Positions 16,514-25,102 of a stretch of DNA of 64,000 bases are shown here, in pieces; within the stretch, counting starts at the first letter, position 1, and every line of letters begins with the position of its first letter. This DNA is from Caryophanales bacterium. GTDB lineage: Bacteria > Bacillota_I > Bacilli_A > RF39 > UBA660. Made by a program: the position numbers and the translations under genes. The notes below the pieces were generated by a model. That model saw only the letters and a program-made list of their open reading frames with translations, ran no database searches and had not been told where the DNA came from. The DNA lies in the NCBI GenBank assembly GCA_016282155.1, contig JAEEJY010000037.1, positions 58,704 through 122,703 of the forward strand. Direction: 5' to 3'.

Positions 16514-17221
16514 ATGGTTAAATATAAACTAGTTGTTCGTGATAAAAACGAATATAAAGAAGTAATATGGAATAAAGACGAATATGAAAAATTTGATCGA
16601 TATAAGTTAAAAGATATTGATGAATTTACAGGTAAGTTTAAAACACATGTTGATTTAACTTCTGAGTTAATTCGTATAACAGCTTTAAATCCAGAATTAA
16701 TAAATCGTAAATTACAAATTCGTTATGATTTTAGAGGAAGTAATAAGGCTGTTAGATACGGAATTGCTTTAGAAGATGATGCTAAATTCTTAGATCCATA
16801 TTACATAACATCTTACTTAAATGAACATTATGATGATGAAATATTAATTGAAAAAATATGTAATCGTTATTCTAATACTCATGCATTAGGATATCCAGTT
16901 AATTTACTTAAAAAGCATTTAAGATCTTTAAAATTAGGACATCTTACAAAGTTTGATATGTATGATTATAAACAAGCTGTTTTAGAACTTGTAGACCGTA
17001 TTGTTTATGTTCACGATAGTGTCGATTTTGCATATGTTATGGATAATAAGGGAACTGCTAAAGTAAACTATCGTCAGTTGCATGATTTAGGAATATTCTT
17101 AGCTTATGATTATAAAACTAGGAAATGGAAATCTGTTAAAGAAGCACAAGATGTTAAAGTAAAGACTAAAGCGAAAAAAGATAATAATATTCCAGGACAA
17201 TATAGTATATTTGATTATTAA
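16514..17221 (+). CDS. Uncharacterised 235-aa cytoplasmic protein with clamp-box-like C-terminus
   Basis: I do not recognise a family. The protein is charged, Tyr/Lys/Asp-rich, without a signal or membrane segment. A mixed N-terminal region is followed by a likely helical part (about 115-180). The extreme C-terminus reads PGQYSIFDY, close to the beta-sliding-clamp binding motif QLSLF; this is suggestive only. GGGGGAT precedes ATG 16514 and it probably shares a transcript with the DUF5011 gene. Confidence 0.6.
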   Translation: MVKYKLVVRDKNEYKEVIWNKDEYEKFDRYKLKDIDEFTGKFKTHVDLTSELIRITALNPELINRKLQIRYDFRGSNKAVRYGIALEDDAKFLDPYYITSYLNEHYDDEILIEKICNRYSNTHALGYPVNLLKKHLRSLKLGHLTKFDMYDYKQAVLELVDRIVYVHDSVDFAYVMDNKGTAKVNYRQLHDLGIFLAYDYKTRKWKSVKEAQDVKVKTKAKKDNNIPGQYSIFDY

Positions 17222-17246
17222 AAAAGAGATTATTAAATCTCTTTTT
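17221..17246. terminator. Bidirectional terminator between convergent genes
   Basis: Eleven-base stem AAAAAGAGATT/AATCTCTTTTT around ATTA, with A-tract and T-tract on the two sides. It serves the genes ending at 17221 (+) and 17233 (-). Confidence 0.85.
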
Positions 17247-18714
17247 CTTTTCTTATATCTCTTAATTTTGATTCGTATCTAGCTGCTAAAGCATATTCTT
17301 TAGTTAAGAATTGTTCATTTTTTAAGAATGTCGAAGGTTTAAATATCTTCTTACGATTATTCTCTAATTTTTTAATAAAATCATTCTTTTCTTGTTCAAT
17401 TACTTCTTCTAAGATGTCTATCTCTTTTTTATTATATTTAGTAATCATACGTTCTAACATCGATACATTTATATTCTTAAGTGATTTATATATTATTTTA
17501 TTATGGCATCTTCTGATACCAATAATATTATTAGTAAGATTATCTAATTTTGTTTCGATTTCTTTTTTACGCTTCTTATCACTAGTTTCGCGATATAAAG
17601 TTTTAAGACTAATAATTTGATTACTTAAAGTATTTACTTTATTAATGCGAATATTAATTAATTCAGGTAGTGTTTTCTTAGTGCCATCTAAGTTGTATTC
17701 AATTTCTAGAATACTATTATCTCTTATAATATCTGGATGTTTAATTAAAATTGTATCAATATAATCTTCAAGTTCATTATAATCTTTAGTATTTTTAATA
17801 TCATTAGTATTAATACTCTCAATATCTTTTAAGAAATCTAAATCTTTAAATAATGGATTATCTAAAAGATTTAGAAGCATTTTATTAGTATTCTTTTTTA
17901 TATAAATATCTTTGGCAAAATACTCTTTATTACTACTATAAAAATCAGTATCATACATGTAGATAATATTTTCTTTAATAAAACGGTATGTATTTTCATC
18001 ATATGTATAAGAACTTGTCATATTATTTTCAAGTTTCTTTACTAATTTATTTAAACAACTATTAATTAAATAAGTAAGGGCAGTTTTAAAATCAACTGTT
18101 CTTTTTAAATAATTAAATCTTGTTAAATTAATTAAAATATAATCATAATTAATATAATCTATTCTTGTATATTTACTATTTTTAAATAAACGATAATTAT
18201 TATTAGATGGATATAAACCAATTACTTTGTAGTCTAGTTTACTATCGCTAGCATTTATATTAATTAAATAATTTATAAAAAATGTTTGTTCTTTAATAGT
18301 TTTTAATTCATTTTTTAAAATATTTTTAACATAAATAGTAAGAATATAGTTTTCTATTTCATTACTATAATCAAAATCATCGTTATTTATATAATTTCTA
18401 GCGATCTCATAACCATCTTTATCTAAAATTTCTTTTATTTTATCGATATATTCCTTATGTTTTAATTTTAAAAGAGGGGATATATATTTATTAAATACTT
18501 TCTCATTTTTAGCAAATTTAACAATTATTTGATCAAATAAGTTATCTATTTCTTTAGAATTTTTAATTTTATCTTTTAAATAAAGTTCGATATAGGTATT
18601 AAATAATTCCTCATTAATACGATCTTCTAATATGGAAGAATCTAAATTAAGAGTATTGATAATACTATCTTTATATGAATCTATATTATTATTAAATGTT
18701 AAGATATCTTCCAT
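17233..18714 (-). CDS. Uncharacterised 493-aa helical protein
   Basis: No family recognised. Very rich in Asn, Ile, Lys and Asp, with no membrane segment. The last 150 residues are a highly charged helical region (SDKKRKKEIETKLDN and EEVIEQEKNDFIKKLENNRKK) suggestive of coiled coil. The ribosome site GAGGTGAAGT precedes ATG 18714 and an extended -10 (TGTTATAAT on the minus strand, 18733-18741) lies just upstream. Single-gene unit between fhs and the 16514 gene. Confidence 0.6.
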   Translation of the reverse strand: MEDILTFNNNIDSYKDSIINTLNLDSSILEDRINEELFNTYIELYLKDKIKNSKEIDNLFDQIIVKFAKNEKVFNKYISPLLKLKHKEYIDKIKEILDKDGYEIARNYINNDDFDYSNEIENYILTIYVKNILKNELKTIKEQTFFINYLININASDSKLDYKVIGLYPSNNNYRLFKNSKYTRIDYINYDYILINLTRFNYLKRTVDFKTALTYLINSCLNKLVKKLENNMTSSYTYDENTYRFIKENIIYMYDTDFYSSNKEYFAKDIYIKKNTNKMLLNLLDNPLFKDLDFLKDIESINTNDIKNTKDYNELEDYIDTILIKHPDIIRDNSILEIEYNLDGTKKTLPELINIRINKVNTLSNQIISLKTLYRETSDKKRKKEIETKLDNLTNNIIGIRRCHNKIIYKSLKNINVSMLERMITKYNKKEIDILEEVIEQEKNDFIKKLENNRKKIFKPSTFLKNEQFLTKEYALAARYESKLRDIRKEKEI

Positions 18715-18732
18715 ACTTCACCTCTATTATTC

Positions 18733-18741
18733 ATTATAACA
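18733..18741 (-). promoter_or_regulatory. Extended -10 promoter of the 493-aa protein gene
   Basis: Reads TGTTATAAT on the minus strand, about 20 bases before the start codon. Confidence 0.65.
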
Positions 18742-18783
18742 AAAAGTCTTATAAAATTAACTTTTTATATCTCTTCTTTACAT

Positions 18784-18809
18784 AAAAAAGAAGGCTATTT
18801 AACACCTTC
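18784..18809 (-). terminator. Terminator of fhs
   Basis: On the minus strand GAAGG/CCTTC encloses a ten-base loop containing the TAG stop, followed by six T. Confidence 0.7.
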
Positions 18810-20486
18810 AATTTTACCATTATCATATTTCATATGTAAAAGATTTGGATCTTTATTAAGTCCTGGCATCGTATTTATACTACCAGCATGGACAACAGCA
18901 AGTTCAGCTCCTGTACGATATTCTACTTTATTAATTGTAAATGTATAATTTTCTGGACTTCCTAATAATTTAGGATTATCTGATATTGAATACTGTGTTT
19001 TAGCGATACATGGTAGGAAAGTAATATCACTATTTTTAGGATAATTTATATCACTTGTCCAGTTAATATCTTTAGTATGATATGTTTTAGTAATTACATT
19101 AGTAATAGCTTCTTTTATATTAGAAGCATTAGTAATTAATGGTTTTTTTAGTTTATTTGCATTCTTAGTTTCACATACTTTAGTAATTAAATTAGCTAAA
19201 TCTATTGAACCTTTACCACCATTACTATAAGAATCACACACCATTACATCTAAATTATATTTATCTTTAATTAATTCTTTAACGTGGTTTATTTCTTTAG
19301 TAGTATCTGTATTAAATTTATTTAAACAAATTACAATATTATTTGTATAATTTTGCATATTTTCAATATGACGATATAAATTACAGATACCTTTATCAAT
19401 ATATTCAATACTTTCAGTGTTGATTTCTTCTTTTGGTGCATATCCATTATGTTTTAAGGCTCTTAAAGTAAAGTTAACTACGATACAGTCTGGGAATATT
19501 TGAGCGATAGGAGAGACGATATCTAAGAATTTTTCAGCTCCTAAATCCGCTCCAAAACCAGCTTCTGTAATTACATAATCAGCTTTATTTAAAGCATATT
19601 TAATAGACATAATAGAACTACATCCGTGCGCTATATTAGCAAATGGACCACCATGAACAATAATTGGATTATGTTCTAAACTTTGTACTAAATTAGGCTT
19701 TATAGCATCTTTTAATAAAATCATAACTGCGTCTGTACAGCCTAATTCTTTTACTGTAACAGGGATATTTTTACTATTATAACCTACAGTTATATTACTT
19801 ATTCTTCTTTTTAAATCATTTGTACTAGTTGCTAGGCAAAGAATAGCCATTAATTCAGAAGCAGCAGTAATATCAAATTTTTCTTCTCTTTCACAATTTT
19901 TAGTATTAATTGTAATATTTCTTAAAGCACGATCATTAACATCTAGACATCTTTTAAATGTTACATTTTTAATATCAAGATCATTTCCTTGATAGATATG
20001 ATTATCAATAACAGACGCTATTAAGTTATTTGCACTTGTTAAAGCATGAAAATCTCCTGTAAAATGAAGATTTATATCAATAGAAGGGGATATTTGAGCA
20101 TATCCTCCACCTGTAGCGCCACCTTTAATTCCAAATACTGGTCCTAGTGATGGTTCACGTAATACCGCTACAGAATTTTTATTTAATAATCTTAATGCAT
20201 CATTAATACCAATTGATACAGTAGTTTTTCCTTCACCATAAGGAGTAGGATTGATACTTGTTACTAAGATAAGATTACCTCTATATTTAGGATAATCTTT
20301 AATACTTCTATTTATATCATTATTAAATGGTGTTGCAGTATAGAATTCATTATATTCATTAAAAATATTGATTTTAGCCTTATCATTACCATATAATTCT
20401 AAGTTTTTACTATCAATATCTACCTTTTTAGCAACTTCGATAATATTCTCCATTTTAATACTATTTTCTATTTCTAAATCAGTCAT
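18795..20486 (-). CDS. fhs: Formate--tetrahydrofolate ligase
   Basis: 563 aa, matching the usual 555-560. INPTPYGEGKTTVSIG is the ATP-binding loop and LREPSLGPVFGIKGGATGGGYAQ with DINLHFTGDFHAL are the family signatures; PFANIAHGC and EAGFGADLGAEKF follow in the expected order. The enzyme makes 10-formyl-tetrahydrofolate from formate, ATP and THF for purine and formyl-Met synthesis. GAGGTGAT precedes ATG 20486, with TGATATAAT (minus strand, 20506-20514) upstream. It is a single-gene unit; no partner folate genes are in the window. Confidence 0.96.
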   Translation of the reverse strand: MTDLEIENSIKMENIIEVAKKVDIDSKNLELYGNDKAKINIFNEYNEFYTATPFNNDINRSIKDYPKYRGNLILVTSINPTPYGEGKTTVSIGINDALRLLNKNSVAVLREPSLGPVFGIKGGATGGGYAQISPSIDINLHFTGDFHALTSANNLIASVIDNHIYQGNDLDIKNVTFKRCLDVNDRALRNITINTKNCEREEKFDITAASELMAILCLATSTNDLKRRISNITVGYNSKNIPVTVKELGCTDAVMILLKDAIKPNLVQSLEHNPIIVHGGPFANIAHGCSSIMSIKYALNKADYVITEAGFGADLGAEKFLDIVSPIAQIFPDCIVVNFTLRALKHNGYAPKEEINTESIEYIDKGICNLYRHIENMQNYTNNIVICLNKFNTDTTKEINHVKELIKDKYNLDVMVCDSYSNGGKGSIDLANLITKVCETKNANKLKKPLITNASNIKEAITNVITKTYHTKDINWTSDINYPKNSDITFLPCIAKTQYSISDNPKLLGSPENYTFTINKVEYRTGAELAVVHAGSINTMPGLNKDPNLLHMKYDNGKIEGVK

Positions 20487-20505
20487 ATTATCACCTCACG
20501 TTAAT

Positions 20506-20514
20506 ATTATATCA
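20506..20514 (-). promoter_or_regulatory. Extended -10 promoter of fhs
   Basis: Reads TGATATAAT on the minus strand, about 20 bases before the start codon. Confidence 0.65.
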
Positions 20515-20549
20515 AAAATAATAAAAAATGTTTGAAAATATTAAAAATA

Positions 20550-20558
20550 TGGTATAAT
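20550..20558 (+). promoter_or_regulatory. Extended -10 promoter of the 20589 gene
   Basis: TGGTATAAT, divergent from the fhs promoter. GGAAGGGG lies in the leader. Confidence 0.65.
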
Positions 20559-20588
20559 ATATAAGCGTTTTAGGAAGGGGTAATATCT

Positions 20589-21464
20589 ATGAATAAATTA
20601 CTTTCCGTAAAGAAAGATAATAATATTGTTATTTATAGCGTTACTTATGATAAAGATAAACTTGTTGGATATATTAATTCCCTAGAGAAATTCTATGGTT
20701 ACTCAGAATTTCCTACAATTAATACTCAAGTTAAAGATAATCGTTCACTAAGTATGGGTAAATATGATTTTATGAAAAAATACTGTACTGTTAGCGAAAA
20801 ATATAAATTAGTGGAAGATTATGGTGAAAATGAAAAAGGTCTTCATGATGTTAAAATAACTATTAGTGTTCGTTTTAGATCTATTTTAGCAGACGCATTA
20901 AGAAAAACTTTCATAAACGATGAACCTCTTATAAACGCTACGGATTTCATCAAAGTTATGTATCATTTATATGAAATACCTACATCATTTACATTTGATC
21001 CATTATTAGATATGAATGAAGAAAATAAAGAATGGAATGATCCATCAAGAACATTTACAAGTATTGAAGATTATAGAAGATACATGGAATATAAGAAAAG
21101 AAGACTTAATGTTGATGATGTTATATTAAATAAAAGAGAAAATAAAACCTTATATAATGATTCAGAAAATATTCTAAATCGTTTAAATAGTATCTTAAAA
21201 TATGAACAAGTTGGTATGTTTCCAATTGATGATAATTTACCAGAAATTCAAGTTATATTAAAAAGATTTGGTCAAAGAAACGAAAATATTGAAATTATTT
21301 TAGGTTCTTTAGAAAAAGCAAAAATAGATATTGATGGGGCTAAAACAATTAATGGTTTAAGTGCTGATATTTTAAATCGTTATAGCATTGAAATGGATGA
21401 ACAACCTAAAGTAAAAGAACGTATTAATTTATACGAAAAAGTTAAATCATTTTTACAATTTTAA
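20589..21464 (+). CDS. Uncharacterised 291-aa cytoplasmic protein
   Basis: Not recognised. No signal or membrane segment; mixed alpha/beta composition. Notable stretches are NDPSRTFTSIEDYRRYMEYKKRR (a charged helix) in the middle and a helical C-terminus. A strong ribosome site GGAAGGGG precedes ATG 20589. It is a single-gene unit with its own promoter and terminator. Confidence 0.6.
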   Translation: MNKLLSVKKDNNIVIYSVTYDKDKLVGYINSLEKFYGYSEFPTINTQVKDNRSLSMGKYDFMKKYCTVSEKYKLVEDYGENEKGLHDVKITISVRFRSILADALRKTFINDEPLINATDFIKVMYHLYEIPTSFTFDPLLDMNEENKEWNDPSRTFTSIEDYRRYMEYKKRRLNVDDVILNKRENKTLYNDSENILNRLNSILKYEQVGMFPIDDNLPEIQVILKRFGQRNENIEIILGSLEKAKIDIDGAKTINGLSADILNRYSIEMDEQPKVKERINLYEKVKSFLQF

Positions 21465-21489
21465 AAGCTTACAATATGTAAGTTTTTTT
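21463..21489 (+). terminator. Terminator after the 20589 gene
   Basis: Stem CTTACA/TGTAAG with an ATA loop, extended by A-T pairs, then a T-tract. Confidence 0.8.
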
Positions 21490-21496
21490 CTTTTTA

Positions 21497-21505
21497 TGAT
21501 ATAAT
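21497..21505 (+). promoter_or_regulatory. Extended -10 promoter of the lipid kinase operon
   Basis: TGATATAAT, starting eight bases after the terminator. It probably drives the lipid kinase, the QueH-amidase fusion and the two-component genes. Confidence 0.65.
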
Positions 21506-21529
21506 AAATTAGGCAAAGAGGGTATGAAG

Positions 21530-22450
21530 ATGAAAAAGTGTGTTTTAATTATTAATCCTAAAAGTGGAAAGAATTTAGAAAGAGATTATCTATATAAATT
21601 TCAAAAGATATTAGATAAAGCAGGATATGAAACTGTTATCTATTTTACATCCCATGCTAAACACGCAACTGAATTAATTAAGAATATTGATTATGCGGAT
21701 TTAGTTATATCTTTAGGTGGCGATGGAACATTTAATGAAGTAGTTACTGGTAACTTAGCAAGAAAAGAAAGATTATTACTTGCTCATATACCTGTTGGTT
21801 CTACTAATGATGTTGGAGCAATGTTTGGTTATAAGAAAGATCCTGTAGCTAATTTAAAACTAGCTTTAGATGGTGAAGTTAAAGGAATAGATATTTGTAC
21901 TATTAATGATAAACCATTTGTTTATGTAGCAGGATTTGGTAAATTTATGAATATTCCATATGAAACTCCTCGTGATTTAAAGAGTAAATATGGCTATTTA
22001 GCATATATTATTGAAGGAGTTAAAGCTTTAGGTGGTGGAACTCCATTATATGAAATCAGTTATGAAGTAAATGGCGAAGTTAAAACCGGAGAATACTCAT
22101 TTATGTTAATTAGTAGTGCTAATAGAATAGCGGGAATTAATAATTTTTATAAAGATGTTAAATTAAATGATAATAAATTTGAAGTAATATTATGTAGTTT
22201 AACTAAGAAACAAGAAATAGCAAGAAGTTTATATTATTTTGCAACTTCTAATATTACATCAGCACCCGGATTTGAATTTATTAAAACTGATAAATTATCT
22301 TTAAAATTTAAAAGTAAATTAACAGCGGCTTGGTGTGTCGATGGAGAAAAATTAGATGATTTAACAGACACATATAATATTAAAATAATTAATAATTTTA
22401 ATATCTTAATGCCTAAGAAAAATATTAAAAAATTATTTATTGAGGAATAG
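21530..22450 (+). CDS. Diacylglycerol/lipid kinase family protein (DagK/YegS-like)
   Basis: 306 aa. IINPKSGKN at the start, SLGGDGTFNEVVTG (the GGDGT ATP-binding motif) and IPVGSTNDVGAMFGY are the DAGK catalytic-domain signature, and AAWCVDGEKL near the C-terminus is the conserved second-domain motif. The Bacillus DgkB-type enzyme phosphorylates diacylglycerol released during lipoteichoic acid synthesis; an LTA-synthase-like gene at 55505 makes that role plausible here. Start placed at ATG 21530, six bases after GAGGGT, because ATG 21524 touches the ribosome site. Confidence 0.88.
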   Translation: MKKCVLIINPKSGKNLERDYLYKFQKILDKAGYETVIYFTSHAKHATELIKNIDYADLVISLGGDGTFNEVVTGNLARKERLLLAHIPVGSTNDVGAMFGYKKDPVANLKLALDGEVKGIDICTINDKPFVYVAGFGKFMNIPYETPRDLKSKYGYLAYIIEGVKALGGGTPLYEISYEVNGEVKTGEYSFMLISSANRIAGINNFYKDVKLNDNKFEVILCSLTKKQEIARSLYYFATSNITSAPGFEFIKTDKLSLKFKSKLTAAWCVDGEKLDDLTDTYNIKIINNFNILMPKKNIKKLFIEE

Positions 22451-22455
22451 TGGTT

Positions 22456-24426
22456 ATGAAAGAAGATTATCAAAAGAAATTAGATGAGATTTTAGAACGT
22501 GTCTCAAAGAAAAAGAAAAAACAAAAATTATTGCTTCATGCATGTTGTGGTCCTTGTAGTAGTTATGTTTTAGAATACTTATCTAAGTATTTTGAGATAA
22601 CCATTTACTACTATAATCCTAATATTGAACCTTTAGAAGAGTTTGATAAACGTGTAGAAGAATTAGAAAAACTTGTTAAAACAATGCCTCTACAAAATAA
22701 AGTAGAAGTTGTTGTAGAAAAAGAAGACCCTAAAGTATATCATGAGGCAATCAAAGGACATGAAAATGATAAAGAAGGTGGTAAAAGATGCTATATCTGT
22801 TATGACCTTCGTATGGATAAAGCAGCTAGCTATGCTAAGAAAAATAAATTTGATTATTTTACAACTACTTTATCAATAAGTCCTTATAAGAATGCAGGTT
22901 GGTTAAATGAAATAGGTGAATCTTTAGAAAAGAAATATAAAATTAAATATTTATATGCTGATTTTAAAAAGAAAAATGGTTATAAAAGAAGCATAGAATT
23001 ATCAAAAGAATATAATTTATATCGTCAAGATTATTGTGGGTGTGCTTATTCCAAAAAAGAAGCTATTGAAAGACAAAAAAGAAAAGAAATAAAAGATGGT
23101 GTTGCTAATATTATGAGTTCAAGAAAAAGTAATGATTTTAAAGCAAGTTATAATGATTATAATGGTTTTCCTTTTATTAAGACTGTAATAGTATTATTCT
23201 TACTTATTGTAGGTATTAAAATAGGATTTCAATATAAAGATCAAATAGCTAATTTCTTGACGCCTAGTATTGCTAAACCAGCTAGTCAAAAAATAATTGA
23301 AGAAGAAAAGCATGAAATAGCGCAAGTTAATGAATACTATTTCTATGGGAATCATTTTAATATTAAAGGAACTTTAGAAACTGATGGTTTTGATGTTAAT
23401 ACTATTGATTTAATATTAGTAAATGATAATGATAATTATGTATATCCTTTAAAATATGAAGTTAATTCTACCGGAGTTGTATATTACTTTAGTAAAGAAT
23501 TAAATGGCGGTATTATTTTAGATGATATTAAAGTTAATGATTATAATATGTATATACGTGTTATGACAAGTAAAAAAGAAGTATATTATGATTTATATAA
23601 TAATACAGATTATAATACAACAACATATTACAGTATGAGTAAATATAATACTAAATTATTACTTCAAACAGATAATAATTTACTTAAATTAAATGTAAGT
23701 AATAATACTGATACTGTATATGATATTGTTATTGATCCAGGACACGGTGGCGATGATCGCGGTGCCTGCCTTAAAAAAGGATACTGTGAAGCAGAAAATA
23801 CTTTAGAAATGAGTAAAATGCTTAAAACTAATTTAGAAAAACTAGGATACAAAGTATATCTTACAAGAGAAACTGATAAAACACTTAATAGATATGGTGA
23901 GGATGGAAGAATAGCTTTATCTTATAAAGCAAAAGGTAAATATCTATTCTCTATACATATGAATAGTTCTTCTAGACCTTATACAGGTTATGAAATATAT
24001 GCACCATATAATATTAATTATGATTTTATAAAAAATATTAATAATGCTATTAAAAAAGTTGGTGTTGTTAAACCTTCAAATAATAAAGGATTTAGAATTA
24101 CTGAAGGATTATATACACGTAATTTCTCTGATGAAGATATTGAAATAGTTAATAGTAAATGTAAGGATAATCCATATACAAATATATCAACAGAAACAAA
24201 TTATTATTTTATGATAAGAGAAACGGGTGGATATATGACAGGAGCTTATGTTGATGGTAGAGAAGGTAATGATGGAAATAGTTACCGTAATTCAAACGTT
24301 GGTTTAGAAGCATATATCTATGAAGTAGGATATGTTAATAAAGAGGACGATTATAATAAAGTAATGACTTCAAAAGAAAAATATATGGAGGCCTTAGCAA
24401 AAAGTATCCACGAAGAGTTAAAATAG
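22456..24426 (+). CDS. QueH (epoxyqueuosine reductase) - N-acetylmuramoyl-L-alanine amidase fusion
   Basis: 656 aa with two unrelated enzymes. Residues 1 to about 215 are QueH: HACCGPCSSYV (cysteines 30-34), KRCYICYDLRMDKAA, TTLSISPYKN and YRQDYCGCAYSKKEA give all the expected Fe-S and metal-binding cysteines. A membrane segment (about 242-262) follows, then a linker and an Amidase_3 domain: VIDPGHGGDDRGA (427 on), CEAENTLEM (Glu), LFSIHMNSSS (His) and the C-terminal YIYEVGY. Topology fits: tRNA-modifying part inside, wall hydrolase outside. The frame is open throughout. ATG 22456 has GAGGAA nine bases upstream. The next genes encode a two-component system. Confidence 0.88.
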   Translation: MKEDYQKKLDEILERVSKKKKKQKLLLHACCGPCSSYVLEYLSKYFEITIYYYNPNIEPLEEFDKRVEELEKLVKTMPLQNKVEVVVEKEDPKVYHEAIKGHENDKEGGKRCYICYDLRMDKAASYAKKNKFDYFTTTLSISPYKNAGWLNEIGESLEKKYKIKYLYADFKKKNGYKRSIELSKEYNLYRQDYCGCAYSKKEAIERQKRKEIKDGVANIMSSRKSNDFKASYNDYNGFPFIKTVIVLFLLIVGIKIGFQYKDQIANFLTPSIAKPASQKIIEEEKHEIAQVNEYYFYGNHFNIKGTLETDGFDVNTIDLILVNDNDNYVYPLKYEVNSTGVVYYFSKELNGGIILDDIKVNDYNMYIRVMTSKKEVYYDLYNNTDYNTTTYYSMSKYNTKLLLQTDNNLLKLNVSNNTDTVYDIVIDPGHGGDDRGACLKKGYCEAENTLEMSKMLKTNLEKLGYKVYLTRETDKTLNRYGEDGRIALSYKAKGKYLFSIHMNSSSRPYTGYEIYAPYNINYDFIKNINNAIKKVGVVKPSNNKGFRITEGLYTRNFSDEDIEIVNSKCKDNPYTNISTETNYYFMIRETGGYMTGAYVDGREGNDGNSYRNSNVGLEAYIYEVGYVNKEDDYNKVMTSKEKYMEALAKSIHEELK

Positions 24427-24436
24427 AGGTGATTAG

Positions 24437-25102
24437 ATGAATATTCTAATTGTAGATGATGAAGAATTAATAAGAAATGTAGTTAAAGAATATCTTGAAG
24501 CTAATAATTATAATGTTATGGAAGCAGTTGATGGTAAAGATGCTATTAATAAAATAAAATTCAATGATTATGATTTAATTATTTTGGATATCATGATGCC
24601 TAATTTAGATGGTGTTAGTGTTTTAAAAGAGATAAGAGAAACTAAGGATGTTCCAGTAATTATGTTATCTGCTCGTAATCAAGAATACGACAAATTAGAA
24701 GGATTTGAATATGGGGCAGATGATTATATTACTAAACCTTTTAGTCCTAAAGAATTAGTGGCAAGAGTAAAATCTATCTTAAAAAGAACAAATAAAATTC
24801 ATGATACATTTACTTATAAAGGTCTAGTTATAGATTATGAAGGACATACTGTTAGTATTGATGGTAAAGAAGTTAAGTATACACCTAAAGAGTATGAAAT
24901 ATTATGTTACTTAGTAGAAAATAAGAATATTGCTGTATCAAGAGAAACAATCTTAGAAAAACTTTGGGGCTATAGTTTCTTTGGTGATGATCGTACTATT
25001 GATACACATATTAAAAAAATTCGTAATGGTTTAGGTAAATATCGTGATTTAATAACTACAGTTCGTGGTATGGGGTATAAATTTGAAATTAAAGAAAAAT
25101 AG
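24437..25102 (+). CDS. OmpR/PhoB-family response regulator
   Basis: 221 aa. The receiver domain has NILIVDDEELIR at the start, the phospho-acceptor Asp51 in LIILDIMMPNLDG, and ITKPF with the conserved lysine near 100. The C-terminal winged helix has PKEYEILCYLVENKN and DDRTIDTHIKKIRNGLG ending in VRGMGYKFE. It partners the overlapping histidine kinase downstream and lies 10 bp after the QueH-amidase gene, so it may control wall metabolism; that link is by position only. GAGGTGAT precedes ATG 24437. Confidence 0.93.
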   Translation: MNILIVDDEELIRNVVKEYLEANNYNVMEAVDGKDAINKIKFNDYDLIILDIMMPNLDGVSVLKEIRETKDVPVIMLSARNQEYDKLEGFEYGADDYITKPFSPKELVARVKSILKRTNKIHDTFTYKGLVIDYEGHTVSIDGKEVKYTPKEYEILCYLVENKNIAVSRETILEKLWGYSFFGDDRTIDTHIKKIRNGLGKYRDLITTVRGMGYKFEIKEK

